NCBI RefSeq assembly: GCF_001500315.1
Contig: NZ_LLER01000005.1
Coordinates: 1 to 64,000 of the forward strand
Reading direction: 5' to 3'
Length of the DNA: 64,000 nucleotides
DNA from: Staphylococcus auricularis
Lineage (GTDB): Bacteria > Bacillota > Bacilli > Staphylococcales > Staphylococcaceae
Position numbers and translations under genes: made by a program. Shown here in pieces: positions 18,976-27,458 of this stretch. Within the stretch, counting starts at the first letter, position 1; each line of letters opens with the position of its first letter. The notes under the pieces are model-generated. The model was not told the origin of the DNA. It ran no database searches and saw only the letters and a list, made by a program, of their open reading frames with translations.

Positions 18976-19339
18976 TGCGATCGCTCCAATATAATATTTT
19001 TACCGTATATATGTTAGCACAAAAACATATAAATTGTAATTACGTGGGAACTTGAAATTTTAACAAGGATGGGTTATGATAGATAGCGAACATACGTTCT
19101 TGTTTGAGTCGTGCACGAAATAATTGGTTCATTAGTGAATTTTGAAATCGAATGAGCGAAATCATTATAAATAGAGCGATATGTTATCGAAGCAAATAAC
19201 ATCTGAGAAAGCAAATAAAATAGCTGTAATTTTCGACCTAAAAAATTTTTTCATAATCTGTAATTCGTTTTAACGGTGTGACTGCGCCTTTAACTCTGAA
19301 CATTAAGATTTTGTGACAACCCAGTGGCTCAGAAATCTC

Positions 19340-19368
19340 TTTAAAATGATTCTAGAGTTATGTATAAT
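19340..19368 (+). promoter_or_regulatory. Sigma-A promoter of nrdIEF
   Basis: TTTAAA (19340-19345) and a perfect TATAAT (19363-19368) are separated by 17 bp. The expected start near 19375 falls inside the first NrdR box, so repressor binding would block it. Confidence 0.65.
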
Positions 19369-19371
19369 GAA

Positions 19372-19419
19372 ACACATAATATAGTATTAGGAATCCAGAC
19401 CAGCCACAACATGTTGTGG
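19372..19419 (+). promoter_or_regulatory. Pair of NrdR boxes
   Basis: Box 1, ACACATAATATAGTAT (19372-19387), matches the 16-base NrdR consensus (ACAC-A/T-ATATAT-A/T-GTGT) at about 13 positions. Box 2, CCACAACATGTTGTGG (19404-19419), is a perfect palindrome that keeps CACAA..TTGTG. Their starts are 32 bp apart, three helical turns, the usual NrdR spacing. NrdR is the ATP/dATP-sensing repressor of ribonucleotide reductase genes. The position directly at the transcription start agrees with repression. Confidence 0.7.
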
Positions 19420-19748
19420 TTAGTTGAAAATTCCAAATAACTATAAAATGTACGAAAATCGCATATAAGACCTATATGTGAAGCAAAAACAACCACAACA
19501 TAAGCCAAATTTAAAACGATAAAACACAACATCTAGATTAAAGGAAATAAGGATCAGGCATTGAATATGATTGAAATCATGCATTAAAAGTCACATTTGA
19601 CCCATGCATAATAACAACAATGAGATACATCCTCCTTCTTTATTTCAATTAAGAAAACGTAAGACGAATCAATAACAAATTTAGAGATAAATCATAACTC
19701 GTTTAGCACTATTGAATGAAGCACAAATCAGCTAAGGAAGGTGATCCA
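19388..19748 (+). other. Long untranslated leader of nrdIEF
   Basis: About 370 bases separate the promoter from nrdI, with no credible gene. The stretch repeats the NrdR-like half-site: CCACAACAT at 19493 and ACACAACAT at 19524, 31 bp apart. It also holds an inverted repeat CATATA-AGACC-TATATG (19462-19478), two ATGCAT palindromes (around 19580 and 19604) and a CCTCCTTC run (about 19629) that could pair with a ribosome binding site. No class of riboswitch is recognised. Confidence 0.5.
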
Positions 19749-20147
19749 ATGAAGGTTGTATATTTTTCATTTTCAGGTAACGTACGTCGATTTATTAAAC
19801 GTGCAGAAATAGAAGATGCATTGGAAATCACGGAACAAAATTGTTACGATCAAATCACTGAACCCTATATCTTAGTTACAGGTACAATCGGATTCGGTGA
19901 GGTTCCGGCTCCAGTACAATCTTTCCTAGATGTGAATAGCGACAACTTACAAGCTGTTGCTGCAAGCGGTAACCGAAATTGGGGTCCCAATTTTGCAAAA
20001 GCCGGCAGAACCATCTCAGAAAAATATCAAGTTCCACTATTAATGAAATTTGAAGTTCAAGGCTCAAATAAAGATGTTATAGAATTTAAGGAAAAGGTAG
20101 GTCAAATGAATGAAAATTATGGACGAGAAACAATACAATCACATTGA
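19749..20147 (+). CDS. nrdI: Flavodoxin-like ribonucleotide reductase activator NrdI
   Basis: NrdI is a small FMN protein that supplies superoxide to load the manganese cofactor of NrdF. The 132 residues match the staphylococcal length. The flavin phosphate loop is [11 protein letters not shown] at the N-terminus, and [16 protein letters not shown] and [15 protein letters not shown] are the other flavin-contact segments. ATG 19749 follows AAGGAAGGTG by about six bases; the upstream frame from 19716 lacks a binding site. nrdE begins inside its last 38 bases, so the two are translationally coupled. Confidence 0.95.
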   Translation: MKVVYFSFSGNVRRFIKRAEIEDALEITEQNCYDQITEPYILVTGTIGFGEVPAPVQSFLDVNSDNLQAVAASGNRNWGPNFAKAGRTISEKYQVPLLMKFEVQGSNKDVIEFKEKVGQMNENYGRETIQSH

Positions 20148-22215
20148 ATTGAATAATGAAGTTACAAAACGTAACGAAAATGGTTTCTTTCAATTAGAAA
20201 AAGACCAAGAAGCATTAGCTGTCTATTTACAGGAAATAAAAAATAAGACCATCTATTTCGATACAGAAATTGAACGTTTGCATTATCTCGTTGATAATAA
20301 CTTCTATTTTGATGTGTTTGAAAAATACACAGAAGCAGAACTAGAAGAAGTCACTGACTATGCCAAAAACATTGACTTTCAGTTTGCGAGTTACATGTCT
20401 GCTAGTAAATTCTATAAAGACTACGCTTTAAAAACGAACGATAAATCTCAATTCCTCGAAGATTATAACCAACACGTAACGATCGTTGCGTTGTATTTAG
20501 CAAACGGTAACGTAGACACAGCTAAAACATTCATTTCAGCTATGATCGAACAACGCTATCAACCTGCAACGCCTACATTCTTAAACGCTGGACGTGCACG
20601 CCGCGGTGAACTTGTCTCTTGTTTCTTATTAGAAGCAGATGACAGTTTAAACTCTATCAACTTCATCGATTCAACAGCGAAACAATTAAGTAAAATCGGT
20701 GGCGGTGTTGCCATCAACTTATCTAAATTGAGAGCACGTGGTGAAGTAATTAAAGGCATCAAAGGCGTCGCAAAAGGGGTATTACCTGTAGCGAAATCAT
20801 TAGAAGGTGGTTTCAGTTACGCGGACCAACTTGGACAACGTCCGGGTGCAGGTGCGGTTTACTTAAATATCTTCCATTATGATGTCGAAGAATTTTTAGA
20901 TACGAAAAAAGTAAACGCCGATGAAGATTTAAGATTGTCTACGATTTCTACTGGTTTAATCGTACCTTCTAAATTCTTTGAACTCGCTAAAAACGGTGAA
21001 TCATTCTATATGTTTGCACCACATACGGTATACAAAGAATACGGTGTTACTTTAGATGATTTAAACCTCGATGAATACTACGATGATTTAGTTGCAAATC
21101 CAAACATTGAGAAAAAATCTAAAGATGCACGTGAAATGTTAAATCTCATCGCACAAACACAATTACAATCAGGTTACCCATACTTAATGTTTAAAGATAA
21201 TGCAAACCGTGTGCATCCAAATGCGAATATCGGTCAAATCAAAATGAGTAACTTATGTACAGAAATCTTCCAATTACAAGAAACATCAGTGATCAATGAT
21301 TACGGTGTCGAAGATGATATCAAACGCGACATTTCTTGTAATTTAGGTTCATTAAACATAGTGAATGTGATGGAATCAGGTAAATTTAGAGATTCTGTAC
21401 ACACTGGTATCGATGCGTTAACTGTAGTGAGTGATGAAGCAAATATTCAAAACGCACCTGGTGTTAAAAAAGCCAACAACGAATTACACTCAGTTGGACT
21501 TGGTGCGATGAACTTACACGGTTATCTCGCTAAAAACAAAATCAGCTATGAATCTGAAGAAGCGAAAGACTTTGCGAACGTCTTCTTCATGATGATGAAC
21601 TATTATTCACTTGAACGTTCTATGCAAACAGCAAAAGAACGCGGTGAAACATATAAAGACTTTGAGAAATCTGATTATGCGAACGGTAAATATTTCGAAT
21701 ATTACACATCAGAATCAATCGAGCCACAATACGATAAAGTACGTCAATTGTTCGATGGCATCGATATTCCAACTGCAGAAGATTGGAAAGCACTACAACA
21801 ACAAGTAGAAAAATATGGTTTATTCCATGCTTATCGCTTAGCGATTGCACCTACACAAAGTATTTCTTACGTACAAAATGCAACAACTTCTGTCATGCCA
21901 ATTGTTGACCAAATCGAACGTCGTACTTATGGCAATGCGGAAACATTCTATCCAATGCCATTCTTATCACCAGAAACAATGTGGTATTACAAATCAGCAT
22001 TTAACACAGATCAAATGAAATTAATTGATCTCATTGCGACAATTCAAACTCACGTAGACCAAGGTATTTCAACTATTTTATACGTAAACTCTGAAGTTTC
22101 AACAAGAGAACTATCTCGACTCTATGTGTATGCACACCATAAAGGATTAAAATCACTTTATTATACACGTAACAAGTTATTAAGCGTTGAAGAATGTACA
22201 AGCTGTGCTATTTAA
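20110..22215 (+). CDS. nrdE: Class Ib ribonucleoside-diphosphate reductase, alpha subunit NrdE
   Basis: NrdE reduces ribonucleoside diphosphates to deoxy forms, using a radical passed from NrdF. The 701 residues lack the long N-terminal ATP cone of class Ia enzymes, as usual for NrdE. Active-site cysteines are seen in [16 protein letters not shown] (the Asn-Cys-Glu thiyl site) and [10 protein letters not shown]. The C-terminal pair Cys696/Cys699 (ECTSCAI) shuttles electrons from NrdH or thioredoxin. [16 protein letters not shown] matches the start of staphylococcal NrdE, so ATG 20110 is chosen; ATG 20119 is an alternative. It overlaps nrdI by 38 bases. A hairpin lies between it and nrdF. Confidence 0.97.
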   Translation: MKIMDEKQYNHIELNNEVTKRNENGFFQLEKDQEALAVYLQEIKNKTIYFDTEIERLHYLVDNNFYFDVFEKYTEAELEEVTDYAKNIDFQFASYMSASKFYKDYALKTNDKSQFLEDYNQHVTIVALYLANGNVDTAKTFISAMIEQRYQPATPTFLNAGRARRGELVSCFLLEADDSLNSINFIDSTAKQLSKIGGGVAINLSKLRARGEVIKGIKGVAKGVLPVAKSLEGGFSYADQLGQRPGAGAVYLNIFHYDVEEFLDTKKVNADEDLRLSTISTGLIVPSKFFELAKNGESFYMFAPHTVYKEYGVTLDDLNLDEYYDDLVANPNIEKKSKDAREMLNLIAQTQLQSGYPYLMFKDNANRVHPNANIGQIKMSNLCTEIFQLQETSVINDYGVEDDIKRDISCNLGSLNIVNVMESGKFRDSVHTGIDALTVVSDEANIQNAPGVKKANNELHSVGLGAMNLHGYLAKNKISYESEEAKDFANVFFMMMNYYSLERSMQTAKERGETYKDFEKSDYANGKYFEYYTSESIEPQYDKVRQLFDGIDIPTAEDWKALQQQVEKYGLFHAYRLAIAPTQSISYVQNATTSVMPIVDQIERRTYGNAETFYPMPFLSPETMWYYKSAFNTDQMKLIDLIATIQTHVDQGISTILYVNSEVSTRELSRLYVYAHHKGLKSLYYTRNKLLSVEECTSCAI

Positions 22216-22263
22216 GGATGACATGTCATAAAACGGGTTAAATCATGGGGACAAATCTTTAGT

Positions 22264-22299
22264 AAGTTAGGGGAAAGTGCGCTCAACTTTTCCCTGACT
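22264..22299 (+). other. Intercistronic hairpin between nrdE and nrdF
   Basis: Arms AGTTAGGGGAAAGT and ACTTTTCCCTGACT form a 14 bp stem with G-U pairs and a loop of about eight bases. No T run follows, so it is more likely an mRNA processing or stability element, or a leaky terminator that tunes NrdF level, than a full terminator. Confidence 0.55.
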
Positions 22300-22330
22300 G
22301 ATCTACATAATTAGTTAGGAGAAAGTATAA

Positions 22331-23299
22331 ATGAAAGCAGTAAATTGGAATACGCAAGAAGATATGACCAATATGTTTTGGCGACAAAATATTTCTCAAA
22401 TGTGGGTTGAGACTGAATTTAAAGTTTCAAAAGATATTGCAAGTTGGAAGACATTAGAAGAAGAAGAACAAAATGCATTTAAATATGCGCTCGCTGGCTT
22501 AACAGGATTAGATACACACCAAGCTGACGATGGTATGCCACTCATCATGTTACACACCACTGATTTACGTAAAAAGGCAGTGTATGGATTCATGGCCATG
22601 ATGGAACAAATTCATGCGAAAAGTTATTCACACATTTTCACAACATTACTTCCATCTAGTGAGACAAACTATTTATTAGATAACTGGGTGCTTGAAGAAC
22701 TTCATTTAAAATATAAAGCTGACGTCATCGTTGGTAATTATCATAAGCTATGGGGTAAAGAAGCTTCTATCTTTGATCAATACATCGCACGTGTTTCCAG
22801 TGTATTCCTAGAAACATTCTTGTTCTATTCTGGTTTCTATTATCCACTTTATCTTGCAGGACAAGGTAAAATGACAACATCAGGAGAAATTATTCGTAAA
22901 ATCTTATTAGACGAATCTATCCACGGTGTGTTCACTGGTTTAGATGCGCAAAGTCTACGCAATGAACTCTCTGAAAATGAAAAACAAAAAGCAGATCAAC
23001 TCATGTATCATTTACTAGAAGATTTATATAAAAATGAAGTCTCATATACGCATAAACTTTATGATGACATCGGTTTAACTGATGATGTGTTGAACTACGT
23101 CCGTTATAACGGCAACAAAGCATTATCTAACCTTGGTTTCGAACCGTACTTTGAAGAACGTGAATTCAACCCAATCATTGAAAATGCGTTGGATACAACG
23201 ACTAAAAACCACGACTTCTTCTCAGTTAAAGGGGACGGTTACACACTTGCCCTTAACGTCGAAGCATTACAAGATGAAGACTTTGAATTTGATGATTAG
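22331..23299 (+). CDS. nrdF: Class Ib ribonucleoside-diphosphate reductase, beta subunit NrdF
   Basis: NrdF carries the dimetal-tyrosyl radical needed by NrdE. The 322 residues include ligands Asp61 (GLDTHQ), Glu92 and His95 (MEQIHAKSYS) and later a Glu..His pair in LLDESIHGVF; the radical Tyr is Tyr99. The C-terminal acidic tail (DEDFEFDD) is the part that docks on NrdE. The ATG follows TTAGGAG with good spacing. It is the last gene of the operon, closed by the terminator at 23323. In this family a Mn2 cofactor made with NrdI is the likely active form. Confidence 0.97.
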   Translation: MKAVNWNTQEDMTNMFWRQNISQMWVETEFKVSKDIASWKTLEEEEQNAFKYALAGLTGLDTHQADDGMPLIMLHTTDLRKKAVYGFMAMMEQIHAKSYSHIFTTLLPSSETNYLLDNWVLEELHLKYKADVIVGNYHKLWGKEASIFDQYIARVSSVFLETFLFYSGFYYPLYLAGQGKMTTSGEIIRKILLDESIHGVFTGLDAQSLRNELSENEKQKADQLMYHLLEDLYKNEVSYTHKLYDDIGLTDDVLNYVRYNGNKALSNLGFEPYFEEREFNPIIENALDTTTKNHDFFSVKGDGYTLALNVEALQDEDFEFDD

Positions 23300-23322
23300 T
23301 TGATCCTTTTATCAAAAAATAA

Positions 23323-23366
23323 CACCTCGTAAGTATACAAAAAATATACTTACGAGGTGCTTTTTC
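23323..23366. terminator. Bidirectional terminator after nrdF
   Basis: A perfect 15 bp stem (arms CACCTCGTAAGTATA and TATACTTACGAGGTG) with a seven-base loop is followed by CTTTTT on the plus strand and TTATTTTTTG on the minus strand. Confidence 0.93.
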
Positions 23367-23428
23367 GTTGTATAAGATGAACCTGTCATTGGTTTGGATT
23401 CTAACCCGCTCAATGAGAAATCCCTATA

Positions 23429-23677
23429 TTACTGATTATTTTCACGACGATTTTTAAGCTCTCTTGCTCTAGCAATACATAAAATCAAAATACCAATTGG
23501 TGTCGCAATAATTAAGTCTACAATATTAAACGTATCTGAGAAATAATACATGAGTAGCATACAAATGACCCAAACAGTGGGTACAATAAAGCCGACAATT
23601 TTCGCTTCATATTGCGCAAGAAGCGATTGCGTGGCAGATAATGCTACTACAAGAATAAATACGCCCAAAACAGCCAT
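23429..23677 (-). CDS. Small three-helix membrane protein, unknown function
   Basis: An 82-residue protein with three hydrophobic segments (about 2-20, 26-46 and 51-68) and a basic C-terminal tail (RARELKNRRENNQ) that should be cytoplasmic by the positive-inside rule. I do not recognise a named family. ATG 23677 has GAGGAG upstream at a rather long spacing of about 12 bases, with GTGAGATG between. It is the last gene before the shared terminator with nrdF, and a CHY zinc-finger gene lies 74 bases upstream on the same strand. The hydrophobic pattern and binding site make it a probable real gene. Confidence 0.65.
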   Translation of the reverse strand: MAVLGVFILVVALSATQSLLAQYEAKIVGFIVPTVWVICMLLMYYFSDTFNIVDLIIATPIGILILCIARARELKNRRENNQ

Positions 23678-23751
23678 TCATCTCACACTCCTCGTTACTG
23701 ACTATCTTTCTCTTTCAATTGAAACCCAAATCATCACTTACGTCGCACATT

Positions 23752-24078
23752 TTAAGCTTCGTCTGTCTCAAAATAATGATGATAATGCAGCTGACAACGT
23801 GCATTAAACTGCGCACCACATTGCGGACAATGGTCTGTGTTCATATACTCGCGAATAGTGAGTTCATGCTTGCACACGCCACACAAAATTGCTTTCGTAT
23901 CCCATTCGTCTTGTGGCCAGCGTTGTACTGGATGGGACTCGTGTTCAGCATGACATTGAGAGCACGGATAATATTTATTGCAACATTTAAACTTGATTGC
24001 GATGATATCCACATCGGTGTGATAGTGGGTGCACCGCGTTTCATTGTCTACAAGTGAACCATACACTTTGGGTTTCAT
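23752..24078 (-). CDS. CHY zinc finger protein
   Basis: A 108-residue CHY-type zinc-binding protein. The pattern CTHYHTDVD, KCCNKYYPCSQCHAEHESH, CGVCKHELTIREY and CPQCGAQFNARCQLHYHHYF gives the Cys/His set expected for three zinc ions. Single-domain CHY proteins resemble yeast Hot13, which handles zinc and redox state of partner proteins; the bacterial role is not established. ATG 24078 follows AAGGTGG. It is 12 bases downstream of murB and could be co-transcribed with it. Confidence 0.88.
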   Translation of the reverse strand: MKPKVYGSLVDNETRCTHYHTDVDIIAIKFKCCNKYYPCSQCHAEHESHPVQRWPQDEWDTKAILCGVCKHELTIREYMNTDHCPQCGAQFNARCQLHYHHYFETDEA

Positions 24079-24090
24079 GATATAACCACC

Positions 24091-25014
24091 TTAAGCTTCC
24101 GTCGGTTGTTCACCAATAATACGGACTTCGGTATTTAAATCGACATTGAATTTTTCTTTCACGACTTGTTGCACGTGATGAATGAGGTTTTCATAATCAG
24201 TGGCTGTACCTCCATCGACGTTGACCATAAAGCCAGCATGTTTTGTAGAAACTTCTACGCCGCCAATACGGTGGCCTTGTAAGCCAGAGTCTTGAATCAA
24301 TTTACCTGCAAAGTGGCCAGGTGGTCTTTGGAACACACTACCACATGAAGGGTATTCTAAAGGTTGTTTAGATTCACGTCTTTCTGTAAGATCATCCATT
24401 ACTGCTTGAATTTCTTTTTGATCGCCAGGTGTAAGTGTGAAAGCTGCTTCAACCACGACTAAATGTTTTTGTTGAACGATACTGTTGCGGTAATCGAGTT
24501 CAAGTTCGTTCGTAGTGAGTTGGTGCAACGTACCTTTTTCATCGACACATAACGCGTAGTCGATACAATATTTTACTTCGCCACCGTACGCACCTGCGTT
24601 CATGAATACGGCCCCACCGATAGAACCTGGGATACCACACGCAAATTCTAAACCAGTAAGTGAATAATCACGTGCTTTACGAGATACATCGATGATTGCA
24701 GCGCCACTACCTGCGATGATTGACGTATCAGAGACTTCAATGTGATTGAGCTCTAACAAGCTGAGGACAATACCACGAATACCGCCTTCACGGATGATGA
24801 TATTAGAACCATTACCTAAATAAGTGACGGGGATATCATGTTCATATGCGAAGCGCACGATCTTCTGAACATCTTCATTCGTTGTAGGGGAGACATAATA
24901 GTCTGCTTTACCTCCTGTCTCCGTATATGTATACCGTTTTAAAGGTTCGTCTACTTTGATAATTTCTTTGGGTACAAGCTGTTCTAAGGCTTGTAAGATA
25001 TCCTCTCTATGCAC
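24091..25014 (-). CDS. murB: UDP-N-acetylenolpyruvoylglucosamine reductase MurB
   Basis: MurB reduces the enolpyruvyl group with NADPH to make UDP-MurNAc for peptidoglycan. The 307 residues match the staphylococcal enzyme. FAD-binding segments are [28 protein letters not shown] and [19 protein letters not shown]; the catalytic Ser is in [13 protein letters not shown], and Glu lies in EVRIIGEQ near the C-terminus. The lack of the extra loop and the YPSCGSVF sequence place it in the type II (Gram-positive) group. It starts at GTG 25014, seven bases after AAAGGAAG. Confidence 0.97.
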   Translation of the reverse strand: MHREDILQALEQLVPKEIIKVDEPLKRYTYTETGGKADYYVSPTTNEDVQKIVRFAYEHDIPVTYLGNGSNIIIREGGIRGIVLSLLELNHIEVSDTSIIAGSGAAIIDVSRKARDYSLTGLEFACGIPGSIGGAVFMNAGAYGGEVKYCIDYALCVDEKGTLHQLTTNELELDYRNSIVQQKHLVVVEAAFTLTPGDQKEIQAVMDDLTERRESKQPLEYPSCGSVFQRPPGHFAGKLIQDSGLQGHRIGGVEVSTKHAGFMVNVDGGTATDYENLIHHVQQVVKEKFNVDLNTEVRIIGEQPTEA

Positions 25015-25137
25015 TGCAGAACTTCCTTTCTACTTTAATTCAACTTACATTATAGCAATGATTACGCTATTTTGCGAAAATGAATGCTACACGCTGGCAA
25101 TTTTTTATATTTTTGTAACTTCCTTCGAACGTTGAAA

Positions 25138-25671
25138 TTAAGCATCTTTATCTTTTAAGTAACGCTTGTACAATTGATTAAAGATTCGTTCTTTCTGAGT
25201 TTCATATTGTCTTATCGTTTCGCTGTGTTGATAGGCTTGCATTTTTTTCTCTTGGAAAAGTTGAGCAAACGCTGTGTCATGCGCTAATGCTTGCTGCATG
25301 GTTAAATATTGATAAAATAAAGGTGTTTCTCGTTGAATGATGTGTAAACGTACAGTTTGTTTTAACATCGTTAACTGATTAAACTTCGCCATCATAACTT
25401 TCTTTTTATAAGGATGATGCAGGCGAAAGAAACCTTCGTAGTTTAATCTTTTTTCATCAAGAGACGTAATATCATGTAGATTATCTACACCGACAAGAAT
25501 GTCGAGAATCGGTTCAGTAGGGTAATTAAAATGTGCAGTGCCACCGATATGATGTGTGGACTTTACAGGCGTGTCTAACAAGTTAAATAGCATCGCTTGT
25601 AATGTATCATATTGCGCTTTAAAATCATGACCATCGTCTGAATAGATGAATTCTTGAACACGTGCGTACAT
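25138..25671 (-). CDS. GrpB/UPF0157-like protein
   Basis: A 177-residue protein with the core of the GrpB (UPF0157) nucleotidyltransferase-like family: HHIGGTAHFNYPTEPILDILVGV stands for the usual IGSTSVPGL.AKPIIDILV pattern, followed by RLHIIQ. The second Ser of the usual IGSTS is replaced (GGTAH), so catalytic activity is doubtful. The helical C-terminus is rich in Gln and Lys. ATG 25671 follows AAAGGAG by about seven bases; the open frame that extends further upstream overlaps the divergent lipoprotein gene and is ignored. Function unknown. Confidence 0.75.
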   Translation of the reverse strand: MYARVQEFIYSDDGHDFKAQYDTLQAMLFNLLDTPVKSTHHIGGTAHFNYPTEPILDILVGVDNLHDITSLDEKRLNYEGFFRLHHPYKKKVMMAKFNQLTMLKQTVRLHIIQRETPLFYQYLTMQQALAHDTAFAQLFQEKKMQAYQHSETIRQYETQKERIFNQLYKRYLKDKDA

Positions 25672-25742
25672 AGGTTGCTCCTTTCTCGTGTTATTTTTCA
25701 TAAAAATAAATGATAAATTCTGCAACAATATATCATAAAATA

Positions 25743-25771
25743 TTTTCAAGATAAACTGCTTTCGGTATAAT
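25743..25771 (+). promoter_or_regulatory. Sigma-A promoter of the EMYY lipoprotein gene
   Basis: TTTTCA and a perfect TATAAT are separated by 17 bp; the ribosome binding site AAGGAG follows about 10 bases downstream. Confidence 0.6.
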
Positions 25772-25793
25772 ATAGGTGAATAAGGAGTGTAAA

Positions 25794-26687
25794 ATGAAAA
25801 AACTACTGAGTGTATTGTTGATATGTCTTTGTGTACTGGCAGTGACCACATGTAGTAAAGATGAGCCATCCGATTTGAGAAAATTTGAAAGTGCATTGAT
25901 TGATGTACAAGAAGCTGAAGATCATATGAAAGAAACAATGAATCATATCAATCTAAATGAACTCGAAAGCTTGAGTAAAACGGATATGGCAGACGAAAAT
26001 AAAAAAGCATTAAATCAGCTTCAAGATGATATCAATAATGAATTGATGCCGAAGTTTGATGACTATGAGGCAGCTGCCAAGCAATTACCTGCTGATTCTG
26101 ACGAAGTGAAAGATTTAAAATCAAGTTATTTAGAAACGGTAGATGATAAACGCCAACAACTGAATCAACTCAATACTTTCGTGAAATTATGTAATCAGTC
26201 AGTCAAAGCAAACGAAGATATACTTTATTATACGAAACTGTTTGAGAAAAATAGATCACGTATCGAGGAAAATGTTAAAAAAGGACAAGAAGCGGGTAAT
26301 ACCGAAGAAGTAGCTCGTTTTGTACAGAAATTAGAAGACAATAATAAAAGATTAAAAAGTATAGCAGAAGCAACGATAGAAAATAAAGACCAACAAGCTG
26401 CACAAGACGGGATTAGTGAAGCTGTGATGCCATTGATTGGACAACAAATCAGAGACTTGAATAAGACCAACATCGAGAGTGTCCAAATCAACGACGCAAG
26501 AAAAAATGCGATTGAAATGTATTACAGCCTTCAGAACTATTATGAAACGCGTGAAGAAACGATGGATATCAGTGAAAAGCTCTCTAAAATCGATCACCAT
26601 AAACTACCGAAGAAAGGTGAAGATTTAGAGAAGTATGATCAAGCATTTGAAGACGAATTAAATGAAGTGAAAGCGACTTATCAGTAG
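25794..26687 (+). CDS. EMYY motif lipoprotein
   Basis: A 297-residue exported protein with a typical short signal (MKKLLSVLLICLCVLA) ending in VTTC; the Cys would be lipidated, although Thr before the Cys is unusual for a lipobox. The mature part is almost wholly alpha-helical, with coiled-coil character and many Glu, Lys and Asn. Near residue 240 it has IEMYYSLQNYYETREE, the EMYY motif after which a staphylococcal lipoprotein family is named; its function is not known. ATG 25794 follows AAGGAG by six bases. It has its own promoter, and no partner gene. Confidence 0.8.
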   Translation: MKKLLSVLLICLCVLAVTTCSKDEPSDLRKFESALIDVQEAEDHMKETMNHINLNELESLSKTDMADENKKALNQLQDDINNELMPKFDDYEAAAKQLPADSDEVKDLKSSYLETVDDKRQQLNQLNTFVKLCNQSVKANEDILYYTKLFEKNRSRIEENVKKGQEAGNTEEVARFVQKLEDNNKRLKSIAEATIENKDQQAAQDGISEAVMPLIGQQIRDLNKTNIESVQINDARKNAIEMYYSLQNYYETREETMDISEKLSKIDHHKLPKKGEDLEKYDQAFEDELNEVKATYQ

Positions 26688-26837
26688 TCGTTTTTGACGA
26701 TTCAATGACTGAATTTTGCGGAGACGGTTAACAACAAAAAGATATTTGTGTATAATGAATAACGTTGATGCTATCGTATCACAAACAATGCACAGGAAAA
26801 CCGCTTCATCGCGGTAATAATGTTAGAGGTGAATAGA

Positions 26838-27158
26838 ATGGCTACGAAGCTGAGTTCGATTGACCAGTTTGAACAAGTGCTAGAAGATAATAAATATGTA
26901 TTTGTATTAAAACACAGTGAAACGTGTCCAATTTCAGCAAATGCATTCGATCAATTTAATAAGTTCTTATATGAAAGAGACATGGATGGTTATTATTTAG
27001 TCGTTCAAGAAGAACGTAAACTATCCGATTATATTGCAGAAAAAACAAATGTGAAACACGAATCTCCACAAGTATTCTATTTCGTAGATAAAGAAGCGGT
27101 ATGGAATGCAGACCATGAAGATATTAATGTTTCATCATTAGCGAAAGCAGAAGAATAA
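26838..27158 (+). CDS. Bacilliredoxin-like protein YtxJ/BrxC
   Basis: A 106-residue thioredoxin-fold protein of the YtxJ (monothiol bacilliredoxin) family. The active segment is LKHSETCPIS, with one Cys in the TCPIS motif that is characteristic of the family, in place of a CxxC pair. In Bacillus and Staphylococcus these proteins remove bacillithiol from modified protein cysteines. The SPQVFYFVDK segment is the cis-Pro strand. ATG 26838 follows GAGGTG by about five bases; an in-frame ATG at 26820 overlaps the binding site. It is monocistronic. Confidence 0.88.
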   Translation: MATKLSSIDQFEQVLEDNKYVFVLKHSETCPISANAFDQFNKFLYERDMDGYYLVVQEERKLSDYIAEKTNVKHESPQVFYFVDKEAVWNADHEDINVSSLAKAEE

Positions 27159-27179
27159 AAATTAAATGATAACATAATT

Positions 27180-27214
27180 AAAAGGCTGGGACATTCACTT
27201 GTCTCAGCCTTTTA
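27180..27214 (+). terminator. Terminator after ytxJ
   Basis: Arms AAAAGGCTGGGACA and TGTCTCAGCCTTTT form a 14 bp stem with one G-U pair and a six-base loop. GGCTGGGACA is a member of the arm family discussed in the findings. Confidence 0.85.
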
Positions 27215-27458
27215 AACTAGCAACTACATTTATTCGATATGAAGAACCCTAAAATTTCATAAGTGCGAAACTACATATATTAGAAAATAACTCATTGAGA
27301 AGACCCACATTTAAAAAACAGAGGTTTCCACTCCCAACGACGATTTCTTTATGTGTGAAATATCAGGGTTTGCCATGTATAATAAAAACGGTATAACGTA
27401 AATCGACGAAAATAAATAAAAGTAATCATTGGAAGTACAGAAATAATGAGGTGACAAG

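Noticed and set aside
18976-19080. Search for a preQ1 riboswitch before the EamA-queF pair
   Set aside because: No sequence resembling the compact preQ1-I aptamer was seen in the short upstream region.
19341-19532. 63-codon minus-strand frame across the nrdIEF promoter and NrdR boxes
   Set aside because: No ribosome binding site, and it lies over regulatory sequence.
21611-21850. Frames on both strands inside nrdE
   Set aside because: Shadows of the highly conserved nrdE coding sequence.
25672-25938. Upstream extension of the GrpB-like frame by 89 codons
   Set aside because: It runs across the divergent lipoprotein gene and its promoter; AAAGGAG clearly marks the start at 25671.
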